Below are positions 36,976 through 49,323 of a stretch of 64,000 nt of DNA, in pieces; the stretch's first letter is position 1, and each line of letters begins with the position of its first letter. The stretch is from Lunularia cruciata. Taxonomy: Eukaryota; Streptophyta; Marchantiopsida; Lunulariales; Lunulariaceae. The stretch is taken from contig OX419762.1 in assembly GCA_948567375.1 (NCBI GenBank), positions 12,034,001 to 12,098,000 of the forward strand. The letters run 5' to 3'. Below the pieces are notes generated by a model that had not been told where the DNA came from, ran no database searches, and saw nothing but the letters and a program-made list of their open reading frames with translations. A program made the translations under genes and the position numbers.

Positions 36976-38536
36976 GTGGGAATGACACGATTGGAAGAGA
37001 ACCACTATATTCGTGAGGAAAGTCCAGCGGTGATGGCACAGCATCCAGCCGCAGAGGAGAATAGTAGCAGTGTGTCGGCCCAGAATAGCGGGACCTTGGC
37101 AGTTCACTTGTCAGATCGTATATTTAGTAGGAGTCCTCGCCGCAGCAAAAGAGAAACCGTGAAGACAGTCAGGCCATCATCACGATTCTGAAAACCCTTT
37201 TGTGACAGTTTACAAGAGAAGTAGGCTGTCAGCTACAAAGCCGCAAGCAAGCGCGCAGGACACGGATTGTGCGGAGAGGAGCATCTACTTCTTACTTCTG
37301 ATAGAGCCACTTACTCTGCCCGCCCACCTGCTCCTTGATTACCTCATTAGCTTACTCCTCTCTGTTGAAAAAGTCCTGAGAAGCATTATGGTGGGGTTGC
37401 TGGGTATGGTCCCATGATTACTCCTAAATAGTGAGAAAAGGAACGTCCTTTACCATCTCATGATATTTACCTTTGGCAAAAGAGGTGCATTAGCTGGAAA
37501 TATAATTTCTAGAACATAACAGGGTTATCTTGAAGAAGTTTCATTTGTCAGGTTATATTAGTTAAGGAAATAGGCTCCAAAAGAATATTGAAACAACAAA
37601 TAAGAAGTTAGATTTTATACATCTTGATTTGCTTTTGAAAGAACAGAACAAGCCCATAATTAACAGCAACTTGCTCTCGTTGCTTTGCTGAGGACTTCAA
37701 CATCCACTTTCTGGTTTCCGCGTAATGAGAAGGTAAAAAAATGGTGATCCATTTTCTTGGTTTGATGATGAGGAATCTATCCCACACTAAGGAGGATTGG
37801 AACCAAAACAGCGAGTACATGCCTGATTATCTTAACTCCGCATTGAGTCTCTAAAAGGACGACGAGGTGTGGACGCGGATTCTGGCCTGGTGAAGGAATC
37901 AAATGGATATGTTGAGACATAAAGCTGTCCCTCGCAGGGCAAAATGAATCGATTCAACTTGGTGGAGTTCGAGGAAAAGGACGGGAGGATTTTCAGATCG
38001 AGAACTGGCGCTAGGGTGTATGTGGACCAGCTTGCTAGACCTGCGAGGGCAATGATTCTCTCCCTAGTAGCAAAAAGAGGTAGAATATTGATGTCACTAC
38101 ACCTTGCCAGGTCAAATCCATCAATCGAACAAGGGAGTGATCACTCTATGGGTGGGTTTATGAAGTGGGTTTATGAAGTGGGTTTTACACCATCCAGTTT
38201 GGCCGTGCCTTTAATGGGTACGTATAAGCTGTTTTTTTCGTTTCTTTCCTGATCCGATTCCTTGCCGAGGACATGGAGGATATCGATGGAGCGGTACAGT
38301 GCAGTGGTGGCATGTTGAAAGGGACGAGCGGGCCAGAAAAGCTCTCGAGAGCAGACTGCAAATACTTGAAAGATAGATCTCGTGGTGATGCACCGATGAT
38401 GAAAGAATTAGTCGATGGCCATGACAAATGTCATTGTGTCGATTGCGATGAGCACACCCCTACAGTGCTTCTGCAGCCGGAACAACAGCTGAGGAAAGAT
38501 TGGCGAGAGTCGTTCACGAACGATCTTGTGATGTGA
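36976..38536 (+). other. possible unrecognised or decayed gene (coding-like stretches)
   Basis: Three plus-strand stretches have a more coding-like residue composition than the surroundings. They are 36976-37188 (71 codons, acidic then SPRRSKRE), 37944-38217 (begins MNRFNLVEFEEKDGR, preceded by a possible acceptor TCGCAG and followed by a possible donor GTACGT after LMG) and 38273-38533 (87 codons, contains CHCVDCDEH). I do not recognise any of them and could not join them into one convincing model. A 14-bp tandem duplication (GGGTTTATGAAGTG twice, about 38154-38182) sits inside the middle stretch. This could be a small lineage-specific gene, a pseudogene or chance. Confidence 0.2.
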
Positions 38537-41500
38537 TGTAATCCCCTGTCGAAAGCCTCTCCCCGGCACCAGATTTACAAAGCGTCTGTAGGGGTGTAAA
38601 AATACCGATGCAACTACCGTACTATTTATCATGAGGGATGATGCCCCCCTGCTACTGCGTCTGCAGCAGTAACCGCAGCAGGAGCTTGGCTCGCATGGGG
38701 AGAAGCATCGGCCGATGAGATTAGTCGCCTGTTCAAACTTTATCACGCATTTCAATGATTTCAGATTTCAGATTTCCAGAGTCAAGATAGTTGTAAAAAG
38801 AGTACGGGTTTATGTGAGGTTATGTCCGTTATCCATCAAGCTTTAAGACTTTACAGAAGCCAGCTTCAGAGGAGTAAAGTGCAACGATGGCGGCACATAT
38901 AAATATAGCGCAAGAAGCAGAATCAAGCGAGCTATACAGTGCTCGAAGGACTAGCGCCAAACAATCTTTCTTACTGCAGGTTAGAATCATTTGTAAACAA
39001 CTAAACAGCTACTTTCTTACCTCGGCTTGAAACCGAATGCATGCCAATTGAAGGCCTCTCTCCAGAGCATCTATCTGTAGTTGACCAATCCTGTCCGCTT
39101 AACTATACATGTTACTCACAGAACAGATAGATTCACCATATAGTAGTCAAGTGTGAAACTCACAACTTCTTCTCTCCACCTTCACTAGCAGTCGTCTACT
39201 ATCTGCTGTTTCTCGCTTTTACCACTACCTAAACACCAATGCACAAAAAATCCACATTTACAGGCACACCACATGGCACGTATCGAATCGATGTCTCAAA
39301 TCGAGTTCCAGGTACCGCATGCAACGAACCTTCAGTGCGAGTACAGTGTACGTTGTCAGGGAGTGAGGCAGGTTCACAGCTTTTTTTATTACATACGTAT
39401 GGACGACTGACCGTTCATCGATCGAGGTCCCACTGCTGCTGTTGGCAGCCCCAGGAACAGTTTAATGGGAGTCGTAGTGGTAGTAGTAACCTTTCGTCTA
39501 GAACTGAATATTCATTTCTTACAAGACCGCCATGGTTAACCTCGGGCTCAGTGCATTCACTACTGGCTGGCAACAGTACAGGAAGGGGCTTTTCTTTCCT
39601 TTCTCTTCTACACACGCGAGAGGGATTGAAGTCTAAACTCCAAATCATCAAACCTCCTCCCAAAGATATAGTCGATACTACTACTACTACTACTAATACT
39701 ATTGGAGATGGGCGAAGAAGCTGAACTTTTTCCGATGGATGAACCTTCCTAGCAGGTGCAGAGGATGCGGGTGGTACCAGATAGGGTAGGATGGATGTGA
39801 TGCTCGGGCTAGCTAGATGCGTCCGCTCTCTGCGACTTCCGTCATCACCGAGGAGGAAGGGATGCATGCGGAAGGAGATTTTGGATAATGTCGAAGGCTA
39901 TGGAGTTTTCTGTCTCGGAGTGGATTCGGACTGAAAAGAAATGGAGGAAGGAGGGTCTCTCTCCTGGACACACAGAGGCGCAATTAACTGAGACCTCCCT
40001 TGGTCTTTGGGCAACCCGAAGAAAGACAGACAATGGTGGCGCGCCGCTGCAGAGGGAGGGAGGCTTGTTGTACAAGAGGTACGGTCAGAGAGAAGAAATG
40101 GAAGAGGTGGTGAAAATGAGAAGAACGATTGTGAATAGGACATGAAAGCACCAGGCAGGCAAGCAGGCAGCTACTACTACTACTACTACTGCTACTACCC
40201 AACTACTACAACGGACTTGATCTGAAGGCAGCAAGTAGTATGGGCTCTTGACTATGAAGGGAAAGAAGTGATCGAGTCATCTTACATGTCATCTTCGTTC
40301 ACTCACTGAGTAGTTTGAGTGAATATCTGCTGCTGATTCTGAAAATCCCAGCCAGGTGGACCGCATTAAGAGCACTTTGCATTGGATCTGCTGCTCCGCT
40401 GGGAACCTCAATGACATGAAATCAACTGATGCTCGCCCACATCAAACTGCGGGCCCCAGTTCCTTTTCCCCCTTTTTGGCGCATTGTCTGCTCTGCTGAT
40501 TGAAGTCGTTCTTGTTGTTTTTCTCCCCAACGAGCCTACGTCGCTCGTCCGATGACTCGACTCCGATTAACACCACATCGCTTGCATCTCATCCATTAGC
40601 AACATCAACAGCTCCCGTCCTCCAACCTATCAGATCATCTATATCCGTCAATTGTAGTCACCCCCCTCCACCCAGGTGATTGATACAGTACTACTACTAC
40701 TTCCAAAGTAACCAAACCAAGCCTCATCTGTCTTACCTTCTCATGACCCAGCAGCAGATCCCAATCTCAACTCTGGTAGGATGCCGAGGTGCCGAACTCT
40801 GCCTAACATTTATCCCCGTGTGAGGAAGCTCCTCAATTCCTGTAGGAGGTCAAGGCTCTAAAGTTACAACACCGAAATCTATCGTTTGAGCATTCATTTC
40901 ACCTGTACCGGTACTGACGAGTGGCAAGCTTTCCACTCCACTGCAGTCCAAATGGTTACTCTGCAAGTACTTCTCTGCGATCAGAACGGGACCTGGGAAT
41001 GGAGAGAAGGTTTACTGTTCATGGACCAAGGTAGTCAAGCGTACTAAAATCTCTCTATTTCCCTATCAACGACAACGATCGAGAAATGGAAGCCCACTGT
41101 ACTGCAACCAACTGCTGTTGCAGAAGTGAAACAGTGACCAACGGCGAAGAAAAAGGATCTTGAACATCTTCGTCAAGAGAACAGTGTGCTATCGTACAAC
41201 ACTTCATTCTGTGAGGTTCGCAGTTTGTAGCAGAGGTTTGTTTGCGGTTACTGCATCCCTCCTTTTGGTTGGCTCAAGCCGCCGTATATATAAATCCATT
41301 CAGTAAACTCCTTACGTACACCAGAGCAACTTTTTACACATACAGTATCATGAGCAAGCCTATTGGCTATTGGCACTGGCTCTAAGAGGATGGACAGTTG
41401 GGCGGACCGTTCTCCAGCAGAATTCAATACTTTCCGTGTACCAGACAGGCACTATTCCATGTGATTTGGTTCATCATTATATTTGATGATATGTGAGCAT

Positions 41501-42983
41501 CAGGTGTCCGATCTTGGCACCTCATGCGAGTTCAACTCCTCGAGAAAACCACCACTCGGGGTTGAGGTGAGGGGAGGTGATGTACAGATAGGCTTACTGC
41601 CCAGTTCAATAATGAACAGTGTTACCATGAAAATGTGAGGAGGAGCTGAGCACCACTGACTGACTTCACATCGCACATAAAGAGCTCGAGAAGATGAGGA
41701 TGAACTCCAAACTGTGGTGTTCTCTCCAGGCATACCTCTCTCCAGAAAGCCTAGAAACCTTTTCTCTTTCAGCTACTGGAAAAAGCAGACATACAAAGTG
41801 ACAAGATTTACTTTTAACCGTCAATTGAAAATTAGTCTCATGGTTATTCCCTCTGGGTAGTAGACTGGTGTCTATACCTTTCCAACGGATCTCTCTACAC
41901 GTTCTAGCTGGCCGACCATACCAGAGCTAGAGCAGAGAAAAAATGGCCAACTTGCAGCAGTGATTGATTAGTCATGCACAAGCCCGGACTTACCATATTA
42001 CTCTCTCAAGTACTACTACTACACCTATGGAAACATGAAAAGGAGGAGCAGAGAAGATTTTGCTACCATATAGAAGGTGAGAAGTTCAAGCATGTATGAT
42101 GACAAGGTCCTAACATGCACTACATCAAATCCAATTCCTCCAGTAGAAAGCTAGAAAGAAACAATGCGAGATGATTGCATTCTGTAAAGGCAGACCCTGT
42201 AGCTAGGTGCAGCATGCAGTACCCTAAGATGATACTCCTGGACAGTGGTACTCAAATATTTGTAAAGAGACAGGAAAAGGCATGGAAACTAGTCGGAGTC
42301 GTCCTCCACTGCCAAGTCTTCTCACAACTCACAACAAAGTATTACATGAAGTTTCCACCATGCACAATCACGAGTACTGGAGCCGAACAGCAGAAAGAGA
42401 GTAGTACTAGCTATAATAGTACCACTACAATAGTACAGGATTCTATCTAGATCCTGCTGCATACACCAAAGCATCCCCTTGAGCCTCAAAGCCGTACCAT
42501 AGCTGAAAAGATGAGGGGGAATGGTAGAATTCTTCAATAACTTGCGAGATAGAACATAAAATAAAGTGGATAGGATTTCACACTCACGAAGAGCATAGTT
42601 TCTTCCAAGTCCAACGGAAGTATTACCCAGCTCAGTATTTGAAACACGACATTCTCTATTCTCCTTCGAGTGACTTTATCCATCCTGGCAGGTTGCTGCT
42701 GCATTCAAAGAAGTCTCCTTCCTCCTCGCGGTTGGCATAGCCGACCTTCGCAGACGACTTTGCATGGATGTATAATCAAGACCCATATATTTATAATCCA
42801 CTGAGCATCCGTGGAACTGTGCCACTCTGGAATAGTTCCATGAGAGTTTACTGCCTATTTGCTCCCCGAGGACGTCTCACTTTAGGTACATTCTCACCTT
42901 GTCGATAAACATTAGGGCTTAAAACAAACCTCTTACTTTTCTAACCCTTAGCGGACCTTAACTCGTTCTCATCACATCGACCA

Positions 42984-43010
42984 CCCTCCCCTCCCCTCCC
43001 CTCCCCTCCC
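42984..43010. repeat. (CCCCT)n microsatellite
   Basis: About five head-to-tail CCCTC units, followed by degenerate CTCCCTCT. Confidence 0.85.
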
Positions 43011-45072
43011 TCTCCCTCTACATACATCGTGGGACCAAGAAAGCAGCCCAAGAGTTAAATGTTGCTTCTAAAGTTGGGCCCAGATGGAAGATCTGTAATA
43101 TCTCCTTTCTTGTTCCTTGTGTGTTCTTCTTCTAGTAGACAAAGCCTTTTTCGTTACCCAAACTCCATATATTCCATAGTTGGTTTCCTTTCTGATCTCC
43201 AACCGTTTGAAAGGAGCGAATTCAACCCTTAGAGTACTTGAAACATTTCAGTCAAGTTGACTGTTGAAGGATTCAAAGCTCTTTCTTTACATTCTCTCCC
43301 TTTGTCACCCATCTCTCACCCCAATGAAACTCCACCCGTCCTGGACATTCCATACCTAGTACTAACTCCTTCAATTGTGTTGATCAATCATACGAGGATG
43401 ATGACGCAATTAAATCCAAAAGGAGCTCAAACGATGAGCCCAGTCTCAGGATGATCACCTGATGATGGTGATCCAAACACGCAAATCAGCCACAACCGAT
43501 CAGGTGTGGATACAAAGATGTCGGAAAGGAATCAGAAAGATCAAAACCTGAATGCTGCATCTTTCAGCAACAACCGCTCGCTACTTTTGCTTGTCGCTCC
43601 TCCTCAACACTGAACACTTTTCGAATGCTCGTTTCCTACTCCTCAAGTGAAGGTGCTCATTGACAGGGAAGTTGACGTTTCCATGGAGTTAAGAGTATCA
43701 CCTGATCTTTTGACTTGGTTCGTCCTCTTCTCTAGCCTTGTAGAACTCGCAAGCTTTAGTCTTAGGTCAGATATGTAATAATCAAGCGAAGGAGATCACG
43801 TGGGATCGCAAAGCAAATAAACCAGTCTTCAAGATTCTTTCTCTACCACCACTAATTGAAATCGAGATTACTTCCTCTACGTTCATGTCTAGCAGAGTTG
43901 GAAATTAGGAGCAATTTATGAGACTAAGTACACAAACGTATAGAAGTGACTGCCACGCAATCAGTGTAGTAGTGTACATGTGGTATGTTAATAATGTATT
44001 ATTATACGGTAGACAACCAACGCTGAAAGTATGCACATGACTGATGGACGTTGAGAACTTCGTTGCCATATCTTTGTCCCTCCTCCCAAGCAAGAGCGAA
44101 GAGAAAAAGCAGTCTACTCATTCTTTCTTCGCTTGAAAATGATCAGGAAGATAAGATTAGAATGAACTAACATAAGAGGATAAACGTGTCAGAAGGGCAC
44201 AGAGGATCATATATTCACGCAACTAATTAACGAATGAATGGACCCAATAAAGAATTATAATGGGGGCTGGAGATTTGGCAGAATCTTCTCCCCTTCCTCG
44301 TCCTCCCTCCCCATGGAGACGAAGAACTAAATGGTATGGTGGTGAGGAAAGAAAAGCAAGCTCATCAATGGTAGACCAGAGTCAATTTTTGGCCACATCT
44401 GCTGTGAGGGAGACTCACATGCAAGGAGTTGATCATGTTTGTGTTGGCCAGTCCTAAAGCGTCGTAGTGACTACTAGTTCCTTCTTCTATTGGTGCAGCA
44501 GATCAATCCTCGGGCCCGCCCCAAGACAACTCCACTGCTGTGGTAGTAGTAGCAGTCTAAAAGCAGTCGAGGCTCCCACCCTAATGTTATGTCAAAAGTG
44601 CCAGAATGGAGCCTCCTGTGATCTCAGCCATGATTCCTCCCCCTCCATGTGAGCTGTTTATCCTCCCCTCCTCCATCTGCTACAACTATTACTACTACTC
44701 CCCTCTGCTCTAGTTCTTTACCTCGATCTGCGTGAGAATACTGTTCCATAGCTTTGCACAAAGTACACAACTCTCTCTCTCCCTCTCTCTCTCTTCTGCT
44801 TTTCCCCTTTCTTCTCCATTCCACCACTACAGTATCACGAGCAGCACCAGTTCGAGCAGCACCACCATATCATATGGCCCCACCCAATTTGATTCTCTCT
44901 CATTCAACCCATCCAAATCCAATGTGAGCTTTAAGAAGAGAGTTGTGTCCTTCTCTTTCCGATATGCACATACTGATCATTAGTTTACTCCATCTCCTCG
45001 CCTTTCCTCTCATCTCATCTCATCTCATTCATTCTTCTTTCCTTCTATACAGACATACGACCATCCCCAGAT

Positions 45073-45073
<1 letters not shown>

Positions 45074-45114
<41 letters not shown>

Positions 45115-45121
45115 TCTCTCC
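45074..45121. repeat. (CT)n microsatellite
   Basis: About 24 CT dinucleotides, with a single A interrupting at 45109. The tract lies inside a longer pyrimidine-rich stretch. Confidence 0.92.
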
Positions 45122-48100
45122 TGTTGTACTTCCTCTCACCTTCTGTTGTGCATCCCCACCTCTCTGAGACACTGACCTTCCTTTCTTGAGCTGCTTGTTT
45201 GTTTTTGCTGGATGTCCCATGTACTATGGAGGGACCTCACATGGGCTGGAGAAATTGTCTTGCTCTTGTTGCTCTTGATGATTCTTGTCTGCAATGGACT
45301 TCTCAGATTAATCTACACCCACACAGATGTACTCATACATGTACCACATCTTTCCTTTACCAGAGCTCCATATCCTTATAATTGGATGCGTGATTGTGTC
45401 CTTTCACTTTCTTCTTTCTTCTGGCATTTCTACTCAGAATCCAGGTAAGAAAGCATACGTGGAGCTTGGCTATGGAGAACAAGTTGCAACCTGAATTTCA
45501 TGTAGATCATGTAACTACAAGAAAGATGAAATCAAATCAACCCCAAGTGGAGCTCCTCTTTGCAAGCACAAGGGGAAAAAAAAACTTCAGGTGTACTAAA
45601 GGCAGGGCCAACCAGCCTTATGTATTACTTTTTACCATTATGTCATTTTCTTTTGACTTTTGGTGCATTAATGCTACCTTGGATGGCTCGTATGAAACCA
45701 TATACATGTCAAAAACAAGATCTTTGATGGTCTCTATCACCTGGGATTCATTCAATGTGAAATGTTTTTCTGGTTACCAAGGTATAACGTCCGCTGGACC
45801 TCGATTTTTCCCATAAAGTTATGGCGAAAGAAGCCCCCTTATTGGCGTTTAATCTCAAAGCTCAATTTCAGGGCCAAGAAGGCATCTAATTCTGACAATC
45901 TGACCCAAATATATTTTATTATCATGTCCAACAAAAGCTTGTCAGGATAGGTGAAGCTACATTTTCGCTTGCCCCAATGCATCAGGTCGAGGTCCTACTA
46001 CTGTACAATCTACTCACTTGATGGAATCTCCTAAATTCTATACGTTGTACAAATGGCTATATATACTTTGGATTATATATTTATAACTTTATTTGTAATG
46101 TTATTTACTACAATGTTATTTGTAATTAATGTTATTTGTAATGTAATTTTATTGATTTTCATATATATTTTTGGCAATATATATTCCACATTTTCTTCCA
46201 ATGCAATGGTAAAACACACACACACACACAAATTTTAACGAACTAAGGAATCATAAGTTTAACATCAACTGTGAGCTTAATGAAATTGGATATACCAATT
46301 TTTGTTTATCTTTAACCTACAGATCATAGCATGTAAAACAAGAGGTTTTGATTTTCCAGGACATACATGCTATTGAAAAGTAGACCCCATTCCGTGCACA
46401 AAGTTAGAACTGGTAGCAGCCAGATAAGATCTTCCAGAAGGTAATCAGGATCTCTACTATATATGAAGAAAAAACACCTCACTGCAAACAAAACGATCCA
46501 GCTCAGTGCATACAGCTGAAATAAAAAAGAATCAAACAACCAACAACACAACTCTCTAAAAATCTGCACGCTAGAAGAATGAAATATATTCAATAGACTT
46601 TGTTTTTGGCAGTATATATATATTACTCGCAGGAGGACAGCACTTACCGTGTCCCGATTGAGACAAGAGTTACGATCCAAATTATCATTGAATGATCATT
46701 GCAATCTCTAACAAAAAGTACACACAAAGTCTGTGACTCTCAGCATCGAACCAGTACAAAAGTGGTTGGATATTTCCCCTATAGTGTTGTCCTCGTTTTA
46801 TTTAACCTGACTTCTATAGACAAAGAGAACATTAAGCTTTTTACTTAATCAGACTGATCTTTGGCCTCAAGACAACAACAACAACAACAGCATTTGGACG
46901 TTATTCTGCTTACCATGACCATATTGTAATGCACTGCCGCGTCCGTACTTATCCTTTTGAGTCCGACAGAATTTACCATTGTCAGTTAGATCTGTTTACG
47001 ATACATAAGAAATGGTACAATCAAAAGCTGAAGATAAGGGAAGAGAATGTTTCGTTTGTTTGAGATCAATCAACACCGCAAGATTGGAATCAACCATTCT
47101 TTTGCTTTTCGTTTCTCGCTTCCTTTGCTTTCTGAATTTTTTCCACATCTGCAGTAGTAGTGCATGTGCTACTCATGTACTTAGTTCTTCATAAACATAT
47201 AGATCCAGCGATGGAATAGATCTGTTATATCAGTTTGAAGATTTTCAGTAGACCCTCATACTGATTAGATTAACCTCGAGATGCGAGTGAAAGCAAGGGG
47301 CTGTTGGTTTGCTACGGTCGTGGGGTGTAAAGTCTCTAGGTTTGTTATTGAAGCACAAGTCATACGCATAATCTATGTGCATCTTAGAGAAGCCAGTCAC
47401 CCTTAAGCTAATAGCACTAGTGGTCTACATAATACGACAAACACCAAAATTATATGAAGACCAAGGACATGAAGTGAAGACAAAAGTTTAGGTGCGGGTG
47501 AGGTGCTCATGTGGCATCGATTCCCTTCTCCCTGTAGCAATTAACAAATCATTTTAATGAGCTCATTAGAAAATGGCCAGATGAACAAACATTGCGCCGA
47601 CCTTCTGAGCGACGCTGCAGTGCAACATTAAAGTAGGAACTCACTCCAGAAGTATGCTGTTTCTGCACCACGCCATTCTCTGCATAAACAGGCGATATGT
47701 TCTGAACTGAAGGTACAAAACTGTGGGGCTACCAAGAAGATGGACTGTCTTGAAGTCGTACCTCACACAAACCTATTTTTGAACTACGCTGGGTCTGACG
47801 CTCACTAAGTTATGGAACTCTCTATCTAAAACCATGAACTCATTACGTTCTCTTGATTGACGATACAGAACACAAGATGTACATATATGGGAATGTACTC
47901 AAGGGTGTAATGTGGCGATAAAACATCATTCTACAAACTGCAATTAGGTGATAATTCTCGTCAATGATTTGAAATCTGTATCCTCGTCAAGAGGCCCTCC
48001 TACGGGTTTCAAGAGCTTCTTTATACAGGCACAATTCAGACCAGTAACTTATAACCAAGCTTATAGACCGATATGAACTTGATTGTCCAGAGTTTGCTGG

Positions 48101-48955
48101 TGACTTCCTATACATATGTACTACGAGGTTCGCCGATCCAAGTTTGAATTTCATGATTGAAACAGCTGACTTCCAGCTACATCTTACCTCATTCTAGATC
48201 GTCTTCAGCTTCTGCAAACTCGGAAGATAAACATAAGAACCTTTGATCATAGTGTTAATCGAGTATATTACCAGGAAATTCCTCTAGAGATATCTCCTGT
48301 CTCTGGTTTACAGCACATCATTATTGCAATTATAGGTTGGTCATACCTTCTCATGTGTTATACACTGATGATAATTAGGTGACTGGGAGTGATTGACAAG
48401 GTAAATTCAGTGAAATTTGAGAACTATTAAACCGAATTTTAAGTTACTGATCTGAAAATCTAGATGGCGCTCATTTTTCCTTCTGACTATACAGCACAGA
48501 GAAAATGACCAGAGAGACTTTCATAGTTTCCTCCCATTGGGTAATCTTGTGGAGGAATTTGAATGACAAGAATGCAGGAGATTGGACCTATACTCATGCC
48601 TAGCTTCTTAGTATGACGGCTGTCCAATAGGGTGACAACATCGGATTCAGGCCAATCCTCTGCTTTCGACGACGCTCCCGTGTTGCCCACGTACTAGTCC
48701 TCATAGATGCCCGCCATAGACTGATCGAGTATCTGGTCACAAACATGAGAAGTCTTTACGCGACAGGAATATAGTTGTTGCTAGCCGACATGAGATACAG
48801 AAGTTCCCGATAACAGAAATGTACCAAAGCAGACCACAACCTTTATATTTTGTAGTACATGAGTAAGGAAAACTTAAGAGGAACCCTGAGCTAGAGCCCA
48901 CAAAACTCAAATCTTGGCAAACCAGATAGTATATTTCGAAGGAAGTGCACAATAT

Positions 48956-49323
48956 TACGCATTTATTACACGAAAGACCAGAACCAAAGTGAGGACCGTG
49001 TAAACTCTTCTCGACTATTGCAATTCTTTAAGTCCTTGAAGAAACAAATGAGAGAACTTGACTTGAAACTATCAAGATGTTTTGTTTGTCAGAAAACCCA
49101 AGTGTACTGCAAAGATACCCTTCCATGTCGAACTGAAGTTTTTGAATCAAAGGAATCACATTTCCAAGCCCACGACACAAACTTCAGCTGTCACCTCTGT
49201 TATAACCTGCATGATACCCATCATATTCACAATGCAAGTTACCCGGCCACGACCTTGACGTTTGAACTTCAACTTAAAGTCCTTACGTTGAGATCATCGT
49301 GCCTTTAATTTCTGCCTGCCATT
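48956..49323 (-). other. probable 3' flank of the methyltransferase gene
   Basis: On the minus strand, downstream of the stop codon, an AATAAAT word lies at about 48961-48967, some 360 nt past the stop. It could serve as a poly(A) signal. The plus-strand frame at 49018-49308 in this interval has no recognised motif and probably is chance. Confidence 0.3.

Larger units (their letters stand above)
38537..48955. other. intergenic sequence with several simple repeats
   Basis: No gene can be supported. The 161-residue frame at 39239-39724 is serine/threonine-rich and ends in a TAC-repeat threonine run. An 85-codon frame at 39888-40142 is charged and coding-like but unrecognised and lacks context. 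Microsatellites: (TAC)n at 39676-39694 and (CTA)n at 40171-40190, (CCCCT)n at 42984-43010, (CT)n at 45074-45121, (AC)n at 46213-46231 and (AAC)n at 46873-46889. The region 44760-45180 is pyrimidine-rich on the plus strand. Confidence 0.5.

Noticed and set aside
39239-39724. 161-codon plus-strand frame
   Set aside because: Serine/threonine-rich without a domain, overlapped by a 150-codon minus frame, and its end is a TAC microsatellite.
45394-45816. 140-codon plus-strand frame with hydrophobic start
   Set aside because: No recognisable domain, it overlaps other frames, and it lies beside a pyrimidine-rich simple stretch.
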